Assembly (NCBI RefSeq): GCF_019929185.1
Contig: NZ_JAHZPC010000001.1
Span: 62,001 to 126,000 of the forward strand
From: Streptococcus parasanguinis
GTDB lineage: Bacteria; Bacillota; Bacilli; Lactobacillales; Streptococcaceae
Direction of reading: 5' to 3'
DNA: 64,000 nucleotides
A model generated the notes under the pieces. The model was not told where the DNA came from. It was given only the letters and a program-made list of their open reading frames with translations, and made no database searches. Below are positions 36,369-47,015 of this stretch, piece after piece; positions within the stretch are counted from its first letter, which is position 1; the number at the start of each line of letters is the position of its first letter. A program made the position numbers and the translations under genes.

Positions 36369-36803
36369 ATGAAAAAAGGGAAATTGGTCATTCTTTTAGC
36401 AATCACTTCTGTATTAGCAGGAGGTGTGATTATCGCTAGTCAAAAACAAAATATCTTTTCAAATGACACGCACCCAAGTAAGCAACTTAGCGCTAGAAAG
36501 AAGCAACTAGCTTATTTAAAGGAACACGAAAAAGATATGGCCGATTTTGTAAAATCGATGAGCCCGAAAGTTGATAGTGTCCAGTTTGATTGGGATAGTA
36601 TGGAAGTTGGTCAGGTAGGCAATGGGACACCTCATGGTGGTGGCTATATGTTAACACTGAGAGGAAAGGTGAATCAGAATAAACAAACGAAATTCATGGT
36701 TGGTTTTTCTTTAGATAATGCTAACAGCACACCAAAGGAATTTGGAATTTATGAGATGCAACCGGTAAGAATTTATAGGGATGGCGGTTGGTATTATTAT
36801 GAC
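36369..36803 (+). CDS. small exported or membrane-anchored protein, unknown
   Basis: About 145 residues: a basic start (MKKGK) and hydrophobic helix (about 6-24) form a signal anchor, then a lysine-rich helix (about 40-65) and a mixed beta domain ending in GGWYYYD. I do not recognise the family. The start is ATG 36369, 7 nt after AAGGAGG; the longer open frame upstream covers the promoter. The stop is at about 36803-36806. It is monocistronic. Confidence 0.65.
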
Positions 36804-36806
36804 TAA

Positions 36807-37030
36807 TCGTCATTCAAAAGCCTTTATCTTGTTTTTTCGAGCATGACAAAAGGATCATAAGCCAAAAAAGTTAATAATTGATCAGAAATAGTTATCCTCT
36901 ATCTAAAAAATGGCCAGACTTCCCCGGACTTTTCTTCTTGTACTAGCGAAAAATTCACCTCATTCTACATTGGTATCTTGAGCCGAATTATGGTATAATA
37001 AGCATAACGCATATTTTTAGGAGAATAAAA
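36807..37030. other. intergenic stretch, no gene seen
   Basis: About 220 bases. I see only a TATAAT at 36994-36999 with a TTGGTA 18 nt upstream, which should serve the next gene; no ORF, RNA fold or repeat is evident in the rest. Confidence 0.5.
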
Positions 37031-37405
37031 ATGGATATTCAACGTGAAAAAGAATTTGTCAGCCAATACCACTATGACGCTCGTAATTTTGAGTGGGAAA
37101 AAGAAAATGGCATTCCCGAAACAAAAGTAGATGTAAACTTTCAATTAATCAATCGTGATCAACAACAAAACACAACGTCTTTGATTGTGATTTTGAGCTA
37201 CATGATTGTATTTGACGGTTTTGTGATCAGTGGAACTATCACTCAAATTAACCACTTGTTTGGTCGTTATGTCAATGAACCAAGCGAATTCAGCAAAGAT
37301 GAAGTGGAAGAATTGGCTCGTCCTTGCTTGGATATGCTCAACCGTTTGACTTATGAAGTTACAGAAATTGCCCTTGATTTACCGGGTATTAATTTGGAGT
37401 TTTAA
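37031..37405 (+). CDS. DUF1149 SecB-like protein
   Basis: 124 residues, DUF1149 family, predicted to share the SecB chaperone fold (KVDVNFQLINRDQQQN, MIVFDGFVISGTITQINHLFGR). Its function in streptococci is not established; a protein-export chaperone role is an inference from fold. RBS AGGAGA. It leads a dense cluster with degV, dapB, cca and an ABC-F gene, the same order I recall from pneumococcus. Confidence 0.85.
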   Translation: MDIQREKEFVSQYHYDARNFEWEKENGIPETKVDVNFQLINRDQQQNTTSLIVILSYMIVFDGFVISGTITQINHLFGRYVNEPSEFSKDEVEELARPCLDMLNRLTYEVTEIALDLPGINLEF

Positions 37406-37408
37406 TCA

Positions 37409-38257
37409 ATGAAATTAGCAGTGATTACAGATTCGTCTGCCTATTTACCGCAGCACCTTCTCCATCACGACGACTTATTTATTTTAGACATTCCGATCTA
37501 TATCGATGGAGAATCCTATGTGGAAGGGAAGAATCTGACACACGACGAGTTCTACCAAAAGATGGCTGCGTCTAAGGAATTACCAAAGACTAGCCAACCG
37601 AGTGTGGCAGCGTTAGAAGAACTCTTATCTGGTTTGACAGCTAAAGGTTATACGCATGCTCTAGGTCTCTTCTTGTCATCAGGCATCTCCGGATTCTACC
37701 AAAATATCCAATATTTGAAGGACGAATTTGAAGGCTTGACCGTCGAATTTCCTGACTCAAAAATCACTAGCGCTCCATTAGGAATGATGGTAGAAGATTG
37801 CTTGAAATGGGCTGGTGAAGGTCGTTTGTTTGATGAGATTGTGGCCAATGTCCAACACCAGATTGATGGGACCACTGCCTATATTATGGTCGATGATTTG
37901 AATCACTTGGTCAAGGGGGGACGCCTGTCAAATGGCGCTGCCATCATTGGCAATCTCTTGAGTATCAAGCCGATCCTTCACTTTAATGACCAAGGTGTCA
38001 TCGAAGTTTTTGAAAAAGTCCGTACGGAAAAGAAAGCCATAAAACGTTTGGTGGAAATCGTTGATGAAGGACTCACCGGAGGGCATTACCAAGTCTTTAT
38101 CATCCATGCCAATGTACCTGAAAAAGCCGAAGCGCTTCGTCAAATGTTGGTGGCTGAAGGGGTAGAGGGAGAAATTCCTTTTGCCACCTTTGGAGGCGTG
38201 ATTGGGACGCACTTAGGTGACCATAGCTTAGCAGTTGGGTATATCCCTATCGTTTAA
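37409..38257 (+). CDS. degV: DegV-family fatty-acid-binding protein
   Basis: 282 residues. DegV fold: N-terminal [10 protein letters not shown], the ligand-phosphate loop [14 protein letters not shown] and the C-terminal [18 protein letters not shown]. Related proteins (FakB) bind a fatty acid for phosphorylation by FakA kinase; whether this one does is an inference. It starts 3 bases after the DUF1149 gene. Confidence 0.9.
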   Translation: MKLAVITDSSAYLPQHLLHHDDLFILDIPIYIDGESYVEGKNLTHDEFYQKMAASKELPKTSQPSVAALEELLSGLTAKGYTHALGLFLSSGISGFYQNIQYLKDEFEGLTVEFPDSKITSAPLGMMVEDCLKWAGEGRLFDEIVANVQHQIDGTTAYIMVDDLNHLVKGGRLSNGAAIIGNLLSIKPILHFNDQGVIEVFEKVRTEKKAIKRLVEIVDEGLTGGHYQVFIIHANVPEKAEALRQMLVAEGVEGEIPFATFGGVIGTHLGDHSLAVGYIPIV

Positions 38258-38267
38258 GGAGAATTCT

Positions 38268-39035
38268 ATGTCAATTAAAGTCATTATCGCAGGTTTCAAG
38301 GGAAGAATGGGACAAGCAGCCTACCAGATGGTTTCTGAAGATCCTGAGCTAGAATTAGCTGGCTTGATCGATCCGTTCACAGATGAGACTGACGTCGCAG
38401 GGGTCCCTATCTTTAACCGCAAAGAAGATGTCGTGGGTCTTGAAGCAGATGTTTGGGTGGACTTTACCATGCCAAAGGTTGCTTACGAGAATACTCGCTT
38501 TGCAATTGAAAATGGCTTTGCTCCTGTTGTGGGAACGACTGGCTTCACGCCTGAGCAGATCCAAGAATTGACAGACCTTTCGCGTGAAAAGGATTTGGGT
38601 GGCTTGATTGCTCCGAACTTTGCTATTGGAGCTGTGCTCTTGATGCAATTTGCAGCGCAAGCGGCCAAGTATTTCCCAAATGTGGAAATCATCGAATTGC
38701 ACCATGATAAGAAGAAAGATGCACCGAGTGGAACAGCGATTAAGACAGCTGAGCTGATCTCTGAGAAGCGCGAAAAAATCCAGCAAGGTGCAGCAGATGA
38801 AGAAGAGTTGATGCCTGGAGCAAGAGGGGCAGATTTTGAAGGGATGCGCATCCATTCGGTTCGATTGCCTGGCCTAGTGGCTCACCAAGAGGTGATTTTT
38901 GGTAGCCAAGGCGAAGGCTTGACTCTCCGTCATGATTCTTATGATCGTGGTTCCTTCATGACAGGAGTAAATCTAGGGATTAAAGAAGTTGTCAAGCGTC
39001 ATGAGCTTGTTTATGGTTTGGAACACTTACTATGA
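38268..39035 (+). CDS. dapB: 4-hydroxy-tetrahydrodipicolinate reductase
   Basis: 255 residues. N-terminal Rossmann loop [10 protein letters not shown] for NAD(P)H, GTTGFT, and the catalytic [13 protein letters not shown] (about 148-160). It performs the second step of the lysine/diaminopimelate branch, needed here for lysine cross-bridges. The start is ATG 38268 behind AAGGAGA; upstream codons overlap degV. It overlaps cca by 4 bases (ATGA). Confidence 0.96.
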   Translation: MSIKVIIAGFKGRMGQAAYQMVSEDPELELAGLIDPFTDETDVAGVPIFNRKEDVVGLEADVWVDFTMPKVAYENTRFAIENGFAPVVGTTGFTPEQIQELTDLSREKDLGGLIAPNFAIGAVLLMQFAAQAAKYFPNVEIIELHHDKKKDAPSGTAIKTAELISEKREKIQQGAADEEELMPGARGADFEGMRIHSVRLPGLVAHQEVIFGSQGEGLTLRHDSYDRGSFMTGVNLGIKEVVKRHELVYGLEHLL

Positions 39036-40243
39036 GATTAAAAAAGATGCCTTCTGAGTTTCAGGAGGCTTTACCAATATTAGAGAAGATTAAAGCAGCT
39101 GGTTTTGAGGCTTATTTTGTGGGAGGATCTGTCCGAGATGCTCTCCTGGATCGTCCGATTCACGATGTCGATATCGCTTCCTCCTCTTATCCAGAGGAAA
39201 CAAAGGCGATTTTTGATCGAACAGTAGATATCGGTATCGAACACGGGACCGTCTTGGTTCTTGAAAATGGTCAAGAATATGAAATTACGACCTTCCGGAC
39301 AGAGGATGTCTATGTCGATTATCGCCGTCCAAGCTCCGTGTCTTTTGTACGCTCGCTAGAAGAAGACCTCAAGCGTCGTGATTTTACGGTTAATGCCTTT
39401 GCCTTAAATGAAAAAGGAGAAATTGTTGACCTCTTTCATGGACTAGAAGATTTGGAAAACAAGGTCCTTCGGGCCGTTGGGCTTCCTCACGAACGGTTTA
39501 ACGAAGATGCACTCCGGATCATGCGAGGCTTTCGTTTTCAAGCCAGTCTCGGCTTTGAATTAGATGAGGCAACCTTTGATGCTATGAAGGAGTGTGCTCC
39601 CTTACTAGAGAAGATTTCAGTAGAGCGTACCTTCATCGAGTTTGATAAACTCTTGCTTTCCCCATACTGGAGACAAGGCTTGGAGGCCATGCTAGCCAGT
39701 GGAGCCTATCACTATCTGCCAGAGATGAAGGATCGTAAAGAAGCGATCGAGCGTTTGTTTGACATAGAGTTGGAATATACCTTTTCAACTTCTGAGCAAG
39801 CCTGGGCTGCTTTGGTCTTAGCACTAGAGATTCAAGATATTCCAAAATTCTTTAAGAAATGGAAGACGTCTAGAGAGTTTGCCAAGACGGTGGAGCAGAT
39901 CGTGGAGATTCTAAAGCTCCGAGGAAAAGGAAGTCTAGACAAGCGTGCCTGCTACAAGTATGAGAAGCCTTTGTTGCTACTAGCTGAAGAGCTCCGTGAA
40001 GCGTATGCCTTGAGTGTGGATTATTTGGCCATTGAGCGCGTTTATGATAGCTTGACCATTCATGATAAGCATGAAGTGGTGGTCAATGGTGGTATGCTGA
40101 TCAAAGACTACGGCTTTCAACCAGGTCCAGCCTTGGGAGAGATTTTGACAAAAATTGAATATGCCATTGTCGATGGGAAACTGGCCAATGAGAAAGAGGC
40201 CATCATCGCCTATATCCAGCAAGCAAAAGAGGAGGAAAAATGA
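39032..40243 (+). CDS. cca: CCA tRNA nucleotidyltransferase
   Basis: 403 residues, class II CCA-adding enzyme. Motif A is [23 protein letters not shown] (GGSVRD then DxD), [10 protein letters not shown] is motif B, and [13 protein letters not shown] is the downstream motif. It adds or repairs the 3' CCA of tRNAs without template. Overlaps dapB upstream and the ABC-F gene downstream by 4 bases, so all are coupled. Confidence 0.95.
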   Translation: MRLKKMPSEFQEALPILEKIKAAGFEAYFVGGSVRDALLDRPIHDVDIASSSYPEETKAIFDRTVDIGIEHGTVLVLENGQEYEITTFRTEDVYVDYRRPSSVSFVRSLEEDLKRRDFTVNAFALNEKGEIVDLFHGLEDLENKVLRAVGLPHERFNEDALRIMRGFRFQASLGFELDEATFDAMKECAPLLEKISVERTFIEFDKLLLSPYWRQGLEAMLASGAYHYLPEMKDRKEAIERLFDIELEYTFSTSEQAWAALVLALEIQDIPKFFKKWKTSREFAKTVEQIVEILKLRGKGSLDKRACYKYEKPLLLLAEELREAYALSVDYLAIERVYDSLTIHDKHEVVVNGGMLIKDYGFQPGPALGEILTKIEYAIVDGKLANEKEAIIAYIQQAKEEEK

Positions 40244-42108
40244 GCGATTTTATTGTCGATAAATTAACCAAATCTGTCGGAGATAAGACCGTCTTTCGTG
40301 AGATCTCCTTTATCATTCACGACTTGGATCGGATCGGATTGATCGGGGTCAATGGGACTGGAAAAACTACGCTGTTAGATGTGTTGTCGGGTCGCTCTGG
40401 CTTTGATGGAGATGTGAGTCCTTTTTCTGCCAAGAGTGATTATACAATTGGCTATTTGACGCAGGAACCAGACTTTGATGATCAAAAGACGGTTCTGGAT
40501 ACGGTGCTATCTAGCGATTTACGTGAAATGCAACTGATTCGAGATTATGAATTCTTGATGGCGGATTACCGAGAAGAGAACCAAGCACGTCTTGAAAAGG
40601 TCATGGCGGAGATGGATTCGCTCAATGCTTGGGAGATCGAGAGTCAGGTCAAGACAGTCCTTTCAAAACTTGGGATTGAAGACTTGAATGCCAAAGTTGG
40701 GGATCTATCTGGGGGCTTGCGTCGTCGGGTGCAATTGGCACAGGTTTTGCTATCTCACCACGATCTGCTCTTACTAGATGAGCCGACCAACCACCTAGAC
40801 ATTGATACAATCGAATGGTTGACCAATTTCTTGAAGAACTCTAAGAAAACCGTGCTCTTCATTACCCACGATCGCTATTTCTTGGATAATATCTCGACAC
40901 GGATTTTTGAGTTGGATCGAGCTAGCTTGATCGAGTATCAGGGCAACTATCAGGATTATGTCCGCTTAAAGGCTGAGCAGGATGAGCGTGATGCGGCCCT
41001 TCTTCATAAGAAGCAGCAACTCTATAAGCAGGAGTTGACCTGGATGCGGCGTCAACCTCAGGCGCGTGCGACCAAGCAACAGGCGCGGATCAATCGATTC
41101 CATGATCTCAAGCAAGACTTGTCTGGTCAAAGCAACCAGACGGATTTGGAGATGAACTTTGAGACCAGCCGAATCGGAAAGAAAGTCATCGAGTTTAAAG
41201 ATGTGAGTTTTGCTTTTGAAAACAAGCCGATTTTACAGGACTTTAACCTCTTGGTGCAAAACAAGGACCGCATCGGGATCGTTGGGGATAATGGCGTCGG
41301 CAAGTCCACCTTACTCAATCTGATCGCCGAGCGACTCCAGCCTCAGTCTGGGCAAGTCATCATCGGGGAAACCGTGCGCGTGGCTTATTTCTCACAACAG
41401 ATTGATGGGTTGGATGAGAGTAAGCGCGTGATTAATTTTCTCCAGGAAGTTGCTGAGGAAGTCAAGACGACTGTCGGAACAACTTCGATCGCAGATCTCT
41501 TGGAGCAATTTCTCTTCCCACGTTCCATGCACGGAACCTTGATCGAAAAACTCTCCGGTGGTGAGAAGAAGCGCCTCTTTCTTTTAAAACTCTTGATTGA
41601 AAAACCCAATGTGCTTCTCCTCGATGAGCCAACCAATGACTTGGATATCGCTACCTTGACGGTTTTGGAAAACTTTCTTCAAAACTTTGGAGGGCCAGTC
41701 ATTACCGTTAGCCATGATCGCTATTTCCTAGACAAGGTCGCAAGCAAGATCCTGGCTTTTGAAAATGGGGGCATTCGTGAGTTCTTTGGCAATTATACGG
41801 ATTACCTGGATGAAAAAGCCTTTGAAGCAGCTCAAGTAACGGCCAGTCACAAGGTTGAAAAAGAGAAACCTGTTAAGCCAAAAGAAGAGAAGAAACGCAT
41901 GAGCTACAAGGAGAAGCAGGAGTGGGCAAGCATTGAAGCAGATATCGAAGCCATTGAAAATCGGATTGCAGAGATTGAAGTGGAGATGAATGAAAACGGC
42001 TCTGACTTTGGCAAATTGTCAGCTCTTCAAAAGGAATTGGATCAGGAAAATGAGCGACTACTTGAGAAGTACGATCGCTATGAATATCTGAGCGAATTAG
42101 ATGAATAA
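40240..42108 (+). CDS. ABC-F family ATPase, Uup-like
   Basis: 622 residues with two nucleotide-binding domains and no membrane segment. NBD1 has Walker [10 protein letters not shown], signature LSGGLRRR and [12 protein letters not shown]; a linker (about 235-315) with the charged P-site-tRNA-interaction region; NBD2 has [17 protein letters not shown] and [11 protein letters not shown]. The coiled-coil tail (about 545-622) is typical of Uup. ABC-F proteins act on the ribosome (translation quality control or antibiotic protection); Uup members relieve stalled or late-assembly ribosomes. It is not a transporter. Confidence 0.88.
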   Translation: MSDFIVDKLTKSVGDKTVFREISFIIHDLDRIGLIGVNGTGKTTLLDVLSGRSGFDGDVSPFSAKSDYTIGYLTQEPDFDDQKTVLDTVLSSDLREMQLIRDYEFLMADYREENQARLEKVMAEMDSLNAWEIESQVKTVLSKLGIEDLNAKVGDLSGGLRRRVQLAQVLLSHHDLLLLDEPTNHLDIDTIEWLTNFLKNSKKTVLFITHDRYFLDNISTRIFELDRASLIEYQGNYQDYVRLKAEQDERDAALLHKKQQLYKQELTWMRRQPQARATKQQARINRFHDLKQDLSGQSNQTDLEMNFETSRIGKKVIEFKDVSFAFENKPILQDFNLLVQNKDRIGIVGDNGVGKSTLLNLIAERLQPQSGQVIIGETVRVAYFSQQIDGLDESKRVINFLQEVAEEVKTTVGTTSIADLLEQFLFPRSMHGTLIEKLSGGEKKRLFLLKLLIEKPNVLLLDEPTNDLDIATLTVLENFLQNFGGPVITVSHDRYFLDKVASKILAFENGGIREFFGNYTDYLDEKAFEAAQVTASHKVEKEKPVKPKEEKKRMSYKEKQEWASIEADIEAIENRIAEIEVEMNENGSDFGKLSALQKELDQENERLLEKYDRYEYLSELDE

Positions 42109-42117
42109 GGAGGCCCT

Positions 42118-42636
42118 ATGAATCAATTGAACCGGATATCCCTTGGGATTTCAGCCACTATTTTTACCATTATCGGTATCGTCTTGTTTATCAATCCAAT
42201 TGAGCACATTGGCTCGTTTAGCTGGTTGATATCTTGTGGCTTCTTTTTAATCTCCCTTTCGCGTTTTTCACGCTATTACCGATTGCGTCAGGCTGGTATC
42301 ATTCAGCAGCAACAGCTCTTTCACAGTATGGTCGCCTTGGTTTTTGCGGTCTATTTACTGCTCTATGGCTACAAGACCTTGCCGATTGTCTTTCCAGTTA
42401 CCTTAGGAATTTGGCTGATCTATCGTTCGATTTTAAACTTCCGAAAAGCCAATTTCTACTCGAGGAATGTTGAGGAACTGTCCAAGCGTTATATTTTCTT
42501 TGCCTTGCTACAGCTCTTCATCGGCTTATTCTTAATCGTTAGTCCACTCTCGATAAGTGTCTTTCTGTTAAATATTATTGGCTTGATTTTCCTCATTCTA
42601 GGATTTCAATCCTTTAGTCTCTTGTTAAAAAGTTAA
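42118..42636 (+). CDS. DUF308/HdeD-like membrane protein
   Basis: 172 residues and about six hydrophobic helices in pairs, with a basic loop near 55-65 (RYYRLRQAG), a layout like HdeD/DUF308 proteins. Function unknown. RBS AAGGAGG precedes the ATG, 9 bases after the ABC-F stop, so it is the last gene of this operon. Confidence 0.65.
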   Translation: MNQLNRISLGISATIFTIIGIVLFINPIEHIGSFSWLISCGFFLISLSRFSRYYRLRQAGIIQQQQLFHSMVALVFAVYLLLYGYKTLPIVFPVTLGIWLIYRSILNFRKANFYSRNVEELSKRYIFFALLQLFIGLFLIVSPLSISVFLLNIIGLIFLILGFQSFSLLLKS

Positions 42637-42656
42637 GAAAAGTTACGTGCAAACCT

Positions 42657-42684
42657 TTGCGTTTGATAAAAAGTCTGATATAAT
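42657..42684 (+). promoter_or_regulatory. promoter of glcK
   Basis: TTGCGT (42657-42662), 16-nt spacer, TATAAT (42679-42684). Confidence 0.75.
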
Positions 42685-42722
42685 AGATCTGTAAGTGTTT
42701 ACAAGTTTGAAAGGAGTTACAG

Positions 42723-43682
42723 ATGTCTAAAAAAATTATTGGGATTGACCTTGGGGGAACTTCAATTAAGTTTGCCATCCTTACTTTGGATGGGGAAGTT
42801 CAAGAAAAATGGTCTATTAAAACAAATATCTTGGATGAAGGTAGCCATATCGTAGATGATATGATCGAATCCATCGCGCATCGTTTGAAAATGCTTGAAC
42901 TTGATGCTTCTGAGTTCCAAGGAATTGGAATGGGTTCACCTGGTGTCGTTGACCGTGAAAAAGGTACAGTTATCGGTGCCTACAACTTGAACTGGAAGAT
43001 CCTTCAACCAGTCAAAGAAAAGATCGAAACTGCCCTTCATATTCCATTCTTTATCGATAATGATGCCAACGTTGCTGCTTTGGGTGAACGTTGGAAAGGG
43101 GCTGGTGAAAACCAACCAGATGTTGTCTTCATGACCCTTGGTACAGGTGTCGGCGGTGGGATCGTCGCTGAAGGTCGTCTCTTGCACGGTGTACGTGGAG
43201 CTGCTGGTGAGCTTGGTCACATCACTGTTGACTTTGATGATCCAATCCAATGTACCTGTGGTAAAAAAGGCTGTCTTGAAACGGTTGCCTCAGCAACTGG
43301 TATCGTCAATTTGACTCGTCGTTATTCCGATGAGTACGAAGGGGACTCTCAATTGAAAGTCTTGATTGACAACGGAGAAGAAGTAACGGCTAAAACGGTC
43401 TTTGACCTGGCAAAAGAAGGCGATGCTCTTGCTTTGATCGTCTACAAGAACTTCTCACGTTACCTTGGACTTGCTGTTGCCAACATCGGTTCAACCTTGA
43501 ACCCATCTAAGATTGTTATCGGTGGTGGGGTTTCCGCTGCTGGAGACTTCCTCTTGGACGGCGTGCGCAAGGTCTTTGAAGAAAACTCATTCCCACAAGT
43601 ACGTGAATCTACTCAATTGGCGCTTGCTACTTTGGGAAATGACGCCGGTGTTATCGGTGCTGCATCCCTTGTATTACAATAA
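42723..43682 (+). CDS. glcK: ROK-family glucokinase
   Basis: 319 residues. Phosphate-1 motif IGIDLGGTSIKFA, catalytic Asp in FIDNDANVAALGE, ATP-site LGTGVGGGIV, and the ROK zinc motif CTCGKKGCLE. It phosphorylates free glucose from disaccharides. RBS AAAGGAG 6 nt before the ATG. Codon bias indicates good expression. Confidence 0.95.
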   Translation: MSKKIIGIDLGGTSIKFAILTLDGEVQEKWSIKTNILDEGSHIVDDMIESIAHRLKMLELDASEFQGIGMGSPGVVDREKGTVIGAYNLNWKILQPVKEKIETALHIPFFIDNDANVAALGERWKGAGENQPDVVFMTLGTGVGGGIVAEGRLLHGVRGAAGELGHITVDFDDPIQCTCGKKGCLETVASATGIVNLTRRYSDEYEGDSQLKVLIDNGEEVTAKTVFDLAKEGDALALIVYKNFSRYLGLAVANIGSTLNPSKIVIGGGVSAAGDFLLDGVRKVFEENSFPQVRESTQLALATLGNDAGVIGAASLVLQ

Positions 43683-43687
43683 GATGA

Positions 43688-43724
43688 AAAGGAGATCTGG
43701 CTCGTGCTAGGATCTCCTTTTTTT
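43688..43724 (+). terminator. terminator after glcK
   Basis: AAGGAGATC with GATCTCCTT (around 43689-43719) and a T run. A -10 TATAAT at 43738-43743 for thyA follows. Confidence 0.85.
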
Positions 43725-43772
43725 CTGTGTCCTGTGATATAATGAAGACAAAACTGGATTCAAGGAGAGTAT

Positions 43773-44612
43773 ATGACAAAAGCAGATACAATTTTTAAAG
43801 AAAACATTCGAAAAATCATGGAAGAAGGGGTCTGGTCAGAGCAGGCGCGTCCTAAGTATAAGGATGGTAGAACGGCCAACTCCAAGTACATCACGGGAGC
43901 CTTTATGGAGTTCGACCTCTCAAAAGGCGAGTTTCCTATCACGACCCTTCGTCCCATCGCGATTAAATCAGCCATCAAAGAGATGCTCTGGATCTACCAG
44001 GATCAGTCGAATAGCTTAGACCTGTTAGAAGATAAATACAATGTCCACTACTGGAATGACTGGGAAGTAGGGAATAGTCGTACCATCGGACAGCGCTATG
44101 GTGCTGTGGTCAAAAAGCATGACATTACCAATAAAATCCTCAAACAATTAGAAGCCAATCCTTGGAATCGCCGCAACATCATCTCGCTCTGGGATTATGA
44201 TGCCTTTGAGGAGACCGACGGACTCTTACCATGTGCTTTTCAGACCATGTTTGACGTGCGTCGGGTTGATAAAGAGATTTATCTAGATGCGACCCTGACC
44301 CAGCGTTCAAATGATATGTTGGTAGCCCACCATATCAATGCCATGCAATATGTAGCTCTTCAGATGATGATTGCCAAGCATTTTGGCTGGAAGGTCGGAA
44401 AGTTCTTTTACTTTATTAATAACCTTCATATTTATGATAATCAATTTGAACAGGCTGAAGAATTACTTCGTCGGGAGCCTTCAGATTGTCAGCCACACTT
44501 GGTTTTGAATGTACCAGATGGAACCAATTTCTTTGACATCAAACCAGAAGATTTTGAACTGGTCGATTACGATCCAGTGAAGCCACAATTGAAGTTTGAT
44601 CTTGCCATTTAG
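43773..44612 (+). CDS. thyA: thymidylate synthase
   Basis: 279 residues. Catalytic cysteine in [14 protein letters not shown], folate/dUMP arginine region [20 protein letters not shown], and the C-terminal [14 protein letters not shown]. It methylates dUMP to dTMP with methylene-tetrahydrofolate, producing dihydrofolate, which FolA, encoded downstream past cshA, reduces. In many streptococci thyA and folA are close; here a giant adhesin lies between. RBS AAGGAG. Confidence 0.95.
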   Translation: MTKADTIFKENIRKIMEEGVWSEQARPKYKDGRTANSKYITGAFMEFDLSKGEFPITTLRPIAIKSAIKEMLWIYQDQSNSLDLLEDKYNVHYWNDWEVGNSRTIGQRYGAVVKKHDITNKILKQLEANPWNRRNIISLWDYDAFEETDGLLPCAFQTMFDVRRVDKEIYLDATLTQRSNDMLVAHHINAMQYVALQMMIAKHFGWKVGKFFYFINNLHIYDNQFEQAEELLRREPSDCQPHLVLNVPDGTNFFDIKPEDFELVDYDPVKPQLKFDLAI

Positions 44613-44715
44613 TAATAAATCAAGGTTTTTTGATGCCTTGATCAATTGGTAAAATCCTTTTGAAATTAAAACAATTTTAGCTAAAAATTTTTACTCATTT
44701 TTGAGTCAAAATGTT

Positions 44716-44743
44716 TTGAAAATCGTTCGGGTTTTGTTAAAAT
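44716..44743 (+). promoter_or_regulatory. promoter of the CshA-type adhesin gene
   Basis: TTGAAA (44716-44721), 16-nt spacer, TAAAAT (44738-44743); about 65 nt of leader before the ATG. Confidence 0.65.
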
Positions 44744-44816
44744 AGATAAGGTTTGGAAAAAACTAGACAATTTTAAAAAGAATGTTAATTTATAGATAAA
44801 AATGGAGGTCCATTAG

Positions 44817-47015
44817 ATGGGGAAAGACTTATTTAATGATCGTATTAGCAGATTCTCAATTCGTAAATTGAATGTGGGTGTTTGCTCAGTACTGTTGGGA
44901 ACACTTGTCATGGTTGGGACAGCCGCAAGTGCAGCCGCTGAAGAAAAGACAGATACGACAAGTGAAAGTGTAGCAGCAGTTGCAACAGCGTCAGAAGCGC
45001 CCGCAACTTCAACAGCTACTTCAGCAGCATCAACCGCTGCAACAACTAGTACAGCAGCTACAACTTATGATGCAAACGCAGCAATCACTGCACCAGAGAC
45101 TTCAACTGCTGCAGCAACATCAACAGCACCTGCTTCAACTAGTGAAGCAAGTAGCACAAGCACAGCAGCATCCGCTGCCTCAACTGCACCAGCAACATCA
45201 ACTGCACCAAGCCTAGAAGCGGCTACGCCAGAAAACAAGGCGCCAGAAGCAGCTTCAACAACTGCAGATAAAAAAGAAGCAACAACTCTTTCATCTGGAC
45301 AAGGTGTAACAACTAACAATACAGTAGCAACAGAAGAGACAGCCCAAACTTCTGGTAAAAAACGTAGTCGTCGTGCTGTCGGTGACGCAAATGATCCAAA
45401 CTTGATTGGGGATGATGTTGTCGATGCAACTTCAACTCCAAAGGTAGAAAAACCAGGCTTTACAACAAATATCAAAGCTGCAGACTTGGCCAGCCAAATT
45501 TCTTGGTTAGACTTTGGCGATACAGCCAACTGGTCAGGGGCTACGACAACGTCAGATGGCAAACTTGCACTTCAAGTTGGTGCTACATATACTAAAGAAA
45601 TTATGCCGGGCTATGTGGTAACCATCAAGGTTAAGTCTTTGAAACCCTTCCAAGCGACAGAAATCTACAAAAAGCGGTTAGAAGAACGAGGAGCTACAGA
45701 AGCTGAAAAAGCTACCTATGACCCCAATGCTAGAAATGGTTATGTGAATGGGAGTTCTGATAGGACTACCAAAGCTGCATTTGCTGCTGGTGAGGAAGCC
45801 AAAGTTATTGCTGAAGCTCAAAATCGCTGGACAGAAGTACGAACAGAAGGCATCAATACTGGTACTAAAAAAACAACCATCAGTTCCGACTTGAACGGCG
45901 GTAATATTGGGGTTCAGTTTGAAGTCTCCGCTACTTTCCGCGGGAAAGTAGTCAGACCAGCCGTTGTCATGGCAGATGGCGAGTCCGCTAACCCAGGTGA
46001 ATTGGTACTGTTCACCACCAACGGAGAAGGATGGCAACACATTGGTGAATGGTATAAGAATGGTGATAAGTCAACTAGAACTTATGCCCCACAAGATCTT
46101 ACTTATTTTTTTGACCCAGCGAATAATTTTAGTTATCATAAACCAGTTCCGGTTGAAGGAATTGAAATTCGAAATTGGAATACACAACAACTTCGTGATT
46201 CCACGCAAGCGGGACCAGACAAAAAAGCAGTTGCCTGGAAGTATTTCCAAAGTGCTGATCAAACAACTAGTGGACTTGGAACTGGTGTCTTTGGACCAAA
46301 CGTATCGGCTAGTAAATTTGCTGTTCCTCTTGTTATGACAAAGGGGGCTTCTGAGATTGGTCTTTACATTGCTTCAGGTGGTAAACAGTCAGCTATGTTG
46401 GGCTTCTTCCCGCTTGATGAAGGGGATGCACCAGCTTCTTATGGGAAGGCTACCCACTCTATCGCAACGGTTGATGGGATAACAGGTAAAAAAGTCAACC
46501 AACCATATCTTGGTCACTTGAGTCCCGATATGGATGAAAACAATACCCTTGATTGGACGGGTGATGACAAGGCGACCACTGCGGATGAAGGCATCGACCA
46601 ATTGCTTCCAGATGATCTTAAAGGAAAAACCAATGAGTTGATCAAGATGGATCGTACAAGACCAGGAAATTATACGATTACTGTTGAAGCTCATACAGAC
46701 GGGGCGCCTCAAGCCAATATTTATGGTTGGGTTGACTTTAACCAAAACGGTACCTTTGATGAAGACGAACGCTCTGATTTAGCAACCATTACCCAAGATG
46801 GAACGGCTACGTTAAGATTTACAAAGAGTAAAACCTATATTGATCCTAGCGTCAATGAATTAGGTGTTCGTGTCCGGATTGCTAAGGATGCTGATCAAAT
46901 TGAAAGCCCGACAGGAATGGCCTTCTCAGGGGAAGTGGAGGACTTTAAGACTCAAATCACCCACCCACCAAAAGGGGAATTTAAAGAAACAACTGGCCTT
47001 CAAGGTGCGAAGTAA
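44817..47015 (+). CDS. cshA: CshA-type fibrillar adhesin, N-terminal part up to a nonsense codon
   Basis: 732 residues. A YSIRK-like signal (FSIRKLNVGVCSVLLG, cleavage near residue 40) leads to a low-complexity Ala/Ser/Thr stretch (about 43-180), a basic cluster KKRSRRAV, then a large non-repetitive region (about 185-720) that in CshA carries the fibronectin-binding domain (GEVEDF marks its end). The frame stops at TAA 47013-47015 directly after GLQGAK, exactly in frame with a 2145-codon continuation that starts TATVAFTARG and carries the repeats and LPNTG anchor. Alone this part would be secreted and not wall-linked. GGAGG lies 9 nt before the ATG. Confidence 0.88.
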   Translation: MGKDLFNDRISRFSIRKLNVGVCSVLLGTLVMVGTAASAAAEEKTDTTSESVAAVATASEAPATSTATSAASTAATTSTAATTYDANAAITAPETSTAAATSTAPASTSEASSTSTAASAASTAPATSTAPSLEAATPENKAPEAASTTADKKEATTLSSGQGVTTNNTVATEETAQTSGKKRSRRAVGDANDPNLIGDDVVDATSTPKVEKPGFTTNIKAADLASQISWLDFGDTANWSGATTTSDGKLALQVGATYTKEIMPGYVVTIKVKSLKPFQATEIYKKRLEERGATEAEKATYDPNARNGYVNGSSDRTTKAAFAAGEEAKVIAEAQNRWTEVRTEGINTGTKKTTISSDLNGGNIGVQFEVSATFRGKVVRPAVVMADGESANPGELVLFTTNGEGWQHIGEWYKNGDKSTRTYAPQDLTYFFDPANNFSYHKPVPVEGIEIRNWNTQQLRDSTQAGPDKKAVAWKYFQSADQTTSGLGTGVFGPNVSASKFAVPLVMTKGASEIGLYIASGGKQSAMLGFFPLDEGDAPASYGKATHSIATVDGITGKKVNQPYLGHLSPDMDENNTLDWTGDDKATTADEGIDQLLPDDLKGKTNELIKMDRTRPGNYTITVEAHTDGAPQANIYGWVDFNQNGTFDEDERSDLATITQDGTATLRFTKSKTYIDPSVNELGVRVRIAKDADQIESPTGMAFSGEVEDFKTQITHPPKGEFKETTGLQGAK

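Noticed and set aside
44619..44642. Hairpin ATCAAGG / CCTTGAT after thyA as a terminator.
   Set aside because: No T tract follows the right arm; the T run is in the loop, so a terminator is not supported.
45065..45562. 165-residue ORF on the minus strand inside the adhesin gene, and several like it at 48927-49361, 52996-53470.
   Set aside because: They are antisense shadows of Ala/Thr/Pro-rich repeat coding sequence with no RBS or family resemblance.
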